8,761 nt of DNA from CAYRNC01 sp964425645. Its GTDB lineage: Bacteria; Bacillota; Clostridia; Peptostreptococcales; Anaerovoracaceae. Below, one piece after another: positions 6,070 to 8,761 of the stretch. Location of the stretch: contig CAYRNC010000074.1 of NCBI GenBank assembly GCA_964425645.1, forward strand, positions 1 through 8,761. The letters are read 5' to 3'. The number at the start of each line of letters is the position of its first letter. Position 1 is the stretch's first letter. The position numbers and the translations under genes are program-made. The notes below the pieces were generated by a model. It was not told the origin of the DNA. It worked only from the letters and a program-made list of their open reading frames with translations, and made no database searches.

Positions 6070-7736
6070 ACCTGACCCTCCTTTTCCATCTGCTTTATAA
6101 GCGAATCTATCGCATTTTTTTTAAGCTTCATACTGGCTTCGTTTACTATTAGTCTGGCTGATATGTCAGTAATCTCCTCAGCCACCATAAGTCCATTTTC
6201 TTTCAATGTGGTCCCGGTTGCGGCGATATCAATTATGCCGTCTGCAAGAGACAGAATAGGCGCAAGCTCGACTGAACCCTCTATACGAATGATCTCGACA
6301 TCCATCCCCTGTTCTTCAAAATACGCTCTTGTAACATTCGGATACTTTGTTGCTACTCTTTTTGTTGAATATCCGTTATAAAAGTCCTTTCCCTCCGGCA
6401 CAGCCAAAACAAAGCGACAGGCACCGAATCCTAAATTTAAAATCTCGTAAAATACGCCGCCATACTCTAAAATTGTATCCATACCTACAATACCCAGATC
6501 GCATACCCCGTGCTCCACATAGGTTATAACATCTGCCGCCTTTGCAAACACAACATCAAGTTCACTTTCTGGAATGGACAGAAACAGCTTCCTCCCTTTA
6601 TCCCGGAGACCGCTGCAATCAAACCCCATGGACTTAAACAACTCGACAGCATCCTTTTCCAGGCGTCCCTTGGTCAAAGCGATTCTTAACCTATTTTCCC
6701 GCAAAGGTGATTCGCCGTCTGCGGCTGCCGTCTTTAATTTGCTTGATACCAGCAAATCTGCATTTATTCCGAAGCCTATGGCCGGCAAATCTACACCGAA
6801 TTCTTTAAGAAGTCCGTCATACCGTCCCCCTGAAAGAACAGCCTCTCCTACAGATTCCATATAACCGCGAAAAACAAGCGAGTTGTAATAATCCGCCTGA
6901 TTGACAAGTCCAAAGTCAATTATAATGTTATCCCCCAACCCGTTCTCTTCAAGAGCGCTATAAAGATTTAAAAGCCCATCAAGCATATGTAAAATGCGGT
7001 CGTCGCACCCTTGAAAAAGCCCGAAAGCCTTGTTAAATACCTCTCTGCCTCCGAAAAGACTTGGTAATTCCCTCAGCAGCCGAACGCTGTCTTTATTTTT
7101 TCCGCAGCCGCCCCCTGCATATTCCAAACGGTCTAGCTTGGCGGATAACGCTGCATAATTCTTTGCGGCTATGTACTCATGAATCTTTGCTTTGTCGTCC
7201 CTGTCCACATCAAGATTATTCATCAAAAATTTAAATATCCCTACATTCCCTATCTCGAGACGAAAATTATCAGCGCCGCATTCATGAAGCGCCGAGGCGC
7301 CCAACATAACAATATCGACATCGACCTGAAATGATGATTCGCCGATATGCTCTATGCCTATCTGCATTATTTCATTTCTTCGACCCTGCAGCCCTGGATT
7401 TTTACGATATATTGTCTGTCCATAATACAATTTCAAAGGCAGCCTGCAACCCTTCAGTCTAGTAGCGGTTAATCTGGCGATGGGAATGGTAGAGTCAGGC
7501 CTGGCCACCATTATACGACCCTTATCGTCTATCAGTTTGTACATATTCTCCTGCGGGAAATACATGTTGCCCGAGGAAAACACATCATAGAATTCAAAAC
7601 CCGGTGTAATTACCTGATGATAGCCTTCACTTTCAAAAAGGTTATTAAGCGTATTAATGATGCTTTTTTGCATGGAGCATTCCGCATAAAGCAGGTCCTT
7701 TGTTCCTTCCGGAGTTACTCTGTCATACCGTTTCAT
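6066..7736 (-). CDS. Fused ATP phosphoribosyltransferase: HisZ regulatory domain plus short-form HisG catalytic domain
   Basis: The first histidine enzyme, joining ATP and PRPP into PR-ATP. One uninterrupted frame of 556 residues holds two proteins that are usually separate. Residues 1-335 are HisZ, the histidyl-tRNA synthetase-like subunit: TPEGTKDLL (8-16), ARPDSTIPIARL (78-89), YGQTIYRKNPG (105-115), QIGIEHIG (125-132) and SGGRYDGLL (302-310). A linker (about 336-348) follows. Residues 350-556 are the short HisG: RIALTKGRLE (351-360), TYVEHGVCDLGIVGMD (405-420) and the PRPP loop DIAATGTTLKENG (503-515). The HisG start position is a TTA codon with no ribosome binding site before it, and no ATG or GTG exists in the linker, so a separate HisG is unlikely. 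The start ATG at 7736 has AGGAG at 6 bases. First gene of the operon. Confidence 0.94.
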   Translation of the reverse strand: MKRYDRVTPEGTKDLLYAECSMQKSIINTLNNLFESEGYHQVITPGFEFYDVFSSGNMYFPQENMYKLIDDKGRIMVARPDSTIPIARLTATRLKGCRLPLKLYYGQTIYRKNPGLQGRRNEIMQIGIEHIGESSFQVDVDIVMLGASALHECGADNFRLEIGNVGIFKFLMNNLDVDRDDKAKIHEYIAAKNYAALSAKLDRLEYAGGGCGKNKDSVRLLRELPSLFGGREVFNKAFGLFQGCDDRILHMLDGLLNLYSALEENGLGDNIIIDFGLVNQADYYNSLVFRGYMESVGEAVLSGGRYDGLLKEFGVDLPAIGFGINADLLVSSKLKTAAADGESPLRENRLRIALTKGRLEKDAVELFKSMGFDCSGLRDKGRKLFLSIPESELDVVFAKAADVITYVEHGVCDLGIVGMDTILEYGGVFYEILNLGFGACRFVLAVPEGKDFYNGYSTKRVATKYPNVTRAYFEEQGMDVEIIRIEGSVELAPILSLADGIIDIAATGTTLKENGLMVAEEITDISARLIVNEASMKLKKNAIDSLIKQMEKEGQV

Positions 7737-7763
7737 TTTATACTCCTGAATGATTTAATTTAA

Positions 7764-7789
7764 TGATGCACCGTTATATTGCTGCATCA
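7764..7789 (-). promoter_or_regulatory. Inverted repeat TGATGCA-N12-TGCATCA, candidate operator of the his operon
   Basis: Two perfect 7-base arms with centres 19 bases apart, close to two helical turns. It overlaps the last base of the -10 and covers the expected transcription start (about 7782). Because transcription would begin inside the repeat, it cannot form a full hairpin in the RNA; a repressor site on DNA is the better reading. Its binding protein is unknown. A TrpR-like HisR/YerC regulator, known for his genes in other Firmicutes, is one possibility. Confidence 0.45.
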
Positions 7790-7817
7790 GTTTACCCCAT
7801 TGAAGCGAATTTGTCAA
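7789..7817 (-). promoter_or_regulatory. Sigma-A promoter of the his operon
   Basis: Minus-strand TTGACA (7817-7812, perfect), a 17-base spacer and TAAACT (7794-7789). The start site should be near 7782, about 45 bases before the hisZG ATG. That leader is too short for a T-box riboswitch, and no such structure is seen. Confidence 0.8.
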
Positions 7818-7860
7818 CACCTTTCAGATTATATTCATAGCAATCACAAGGATTTTGCAG

Positions 7861-8761
7861 TTAAACCTTGCTGATAAACACTGCTGTACCCGAAAAACCC
7901 TCCAGCCGAAATGTAGACAGATCTTTGAAAGATACCCTGCCGCTTATAAAATAGTCAGATATTTTTTCGTCACCTGCAACGTTTAAGGGCAGCTCCTTTT
8001 CTCCGTAATCTCCGTTTACCGCGATAAGAAGCCTTGAGGCCTTACCCACTCTGTGAAAGACATATAGACCGTCATTTGTATACCCGGGCACAAATTCAAG
8101 AGCCTCCCCTTCTTCAAGAGAAAATGCTTTCCTTCGAAAGGTCATCAGCCTTCTATAATGAAGCAGAATATTTTGATCTGCCTTGGATTTGACAAAACAT
8201 GCTCTGTTAAGAGGATCCCTACCGCCTTTCATGCCTATCTCATCGCCATAATAAATACAGGGAATCCCCGGCATAAAGCCCCATAAAATTAAAGAGGCAT
8301 AGAATCGGTCAAGCCCCTCGCTTCTTGGCCTTCCCTCTGACAGGATCGTCAATATACGGGGAGTGTCGTGAGTTCCAAGTATATTCATCAAACCATAGAA
8401 AACAGTTTTAGGATAATTCCTCCAAAGTCTTTCTACAGTTTTTGAAAATCGAAATGCATCCCCATCGGAACCCAGGAACCGTATAATTGCATCCCTTAAA
8501 GGATAATTCATCACGCTGTCAAGCTGATCCCCTTGTAAATATCTCCTTCTCACTCCGTAACTTATTTTTTCTGATGCATCCTCCCAAACCTCCCCTACTA
8601 TTGCAGCGTCCGCATTAACGGATTTAACGACCTTTCGAAATTCATCCAAAAATATGTCGGGAAGTTCATCAACGACATCGAGCCTGAAGCCTGCAGCACC
8701 CATTGAAAGCCAATGTCTGACCACAGAATTTTTTCTGCGTATTATAAAATCTAAATATGAA
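7861..8761 (-). CDS. GH13 alpha-amylase family glycosidase (neopullulanase/maltogenic amylase-like), C-terminal part
   Basis: Hydrolyses alpha-glucosidic bonds in maltodextrins, pullulan or cyclodextrins; the exact substrate cannot be told. The frame is open to the right edge: after one leftover base it begins SYLDFIIRRKNSVVRHWL, so the GTG at 8724 is internal and the true start lies outside. Motifs: GFRLDVVDELPD with the nucleophile Asp (codon 8679-8677), IVGEVWEDAS with the acid/base Glu (8592-8590) and LGTHDTPR with the third acidic residue (8367-8365). GIPCIYYGDEIG ends the barrel, and about 75 further residues form the usual C-terminal beta domain. The DELPD and GEVWEDAS wording resembles neopullulanase/cyclomaltodextrinase-type enzymes. 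A secretion signal cannot be judged. No terminator is seen between its stop and the his promoter. Confidence 0.92.
   Translation of the reverse strand, partial: SYLDFIIRRKNSVVRHWLSMGAAGFRLDVVDELPDIFLDEFRKVVKSVNADAAIVGEVWEDASEKISYGVRRRYLQGDQLDSVMNYPLRDAIIRFLGSDGDAFRFSKTVERLWRNYPKTVFYGLMNILGTHDTPRILTILSEGRPRSEGLDRFYASLILWGFMPGIPCIYYGDEIGMKGGRDPLNRACFVKSKADQNILLHYRRLMTFRRKAFSLEEGEALEFVPGYTNDGLYVFHRVGKASRLLIAVNGDYGEKELPLNVAGDEKISDYFISGRVSFKDLSTFRLEGFSGTAVFISKV

Noticed and set aside
6670..6700. Internal start that would give a separate HisG
   Set aside because: The HisG domain begins at a TTA codon. The nearest possible start is a TTG a few codons earlier, without a Shine-Dalgarno sequence; the frame from HisZ is continuous.
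7737..7788. T-box riboswitch or histidine attenuator before hisZG
   Set aside because: The leader is about 45 bases, with no T-box sequence, no run of His codons and no terminator hairpin.

Overview
The window looks like chromosomal DNA from a Gram-positive anaerobe of the class Clostridia (Firmicutes). Evidence: fairly A+T-rich sequence, strong AAGGAGG-type ribosome binding sites, sigma-A-like promoters, TTG starts with good Shine-Dalgarno sequences, a zinc-type ribosomal protein L28, the divergent rpmB / Asp23-recG arrangement known from this group, and short-form HisG with HisZ. The genus cannot be named from sequence alone. All genes lie on the minus strand except rpmB.

Layout, left to right. 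(1) 1-973: N-terminal 324 residues of the RecG helicase, cut by the window edge. (2) 982-1365: an Asp23/YloU-family protein upstream of recG. (3) A divergent promoter region at about 1366-1577, then rpmB (1578-1769, plus strand). (4) A hairpin at 1780-1815 that can terminate both rpmB and the transcript arriving from the right. (5) Two tiny two-helix membrane proteins (1815-1997 and 2016-2174). (6) A compact histidine biosynthesis operon, transcribed leftwards: hisZ-hisG fused as one ORF (7736-6066), hisC, hisB, hisA, hisF and hisIE. Its genes overlap by 1-4 bases or lie 6 bases apart, or overlap/abut at hisF-hisIE depending on start choice. A TTGACA-N17-TAAACT promoter and a TGATGCA-N12-TGCATCA inverted repeat precede it. 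(7) The C-terminal part of a GH13 amylase/neopullulanase-type glycosidase (7861-8761), cut by the right edge.

How the genes work together. HisZG would make phosphoribosyl-ATP from ATP and PRPP. HisIE hydrolyses it and opens the ring, and HisA isomerises the product. HisF forms imidazole-glycerol phosphate and AICAR, HisB dehydrates, and HisC transaminates. The operon has no hisH (glutaminase partner of HisF), no hisD (histidinol dehydrogenase) and no histidinol-phosphate phosphatase. The hisD and hisH positions expected in the common order are closed by tight gene overlaps.

Most interesting points: the HisZ-HisG fusion; the absence of hisD and hisH; substitutions in HisF at positions that are normally Asp (45, 51 and 98, the last known from the HisF-HisH interface of Thermotoga); and a HisC whose usual NPT motif is replaced by GSYGG. 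No mobile element, CRISPR array, tRNA or rRNA was seen.
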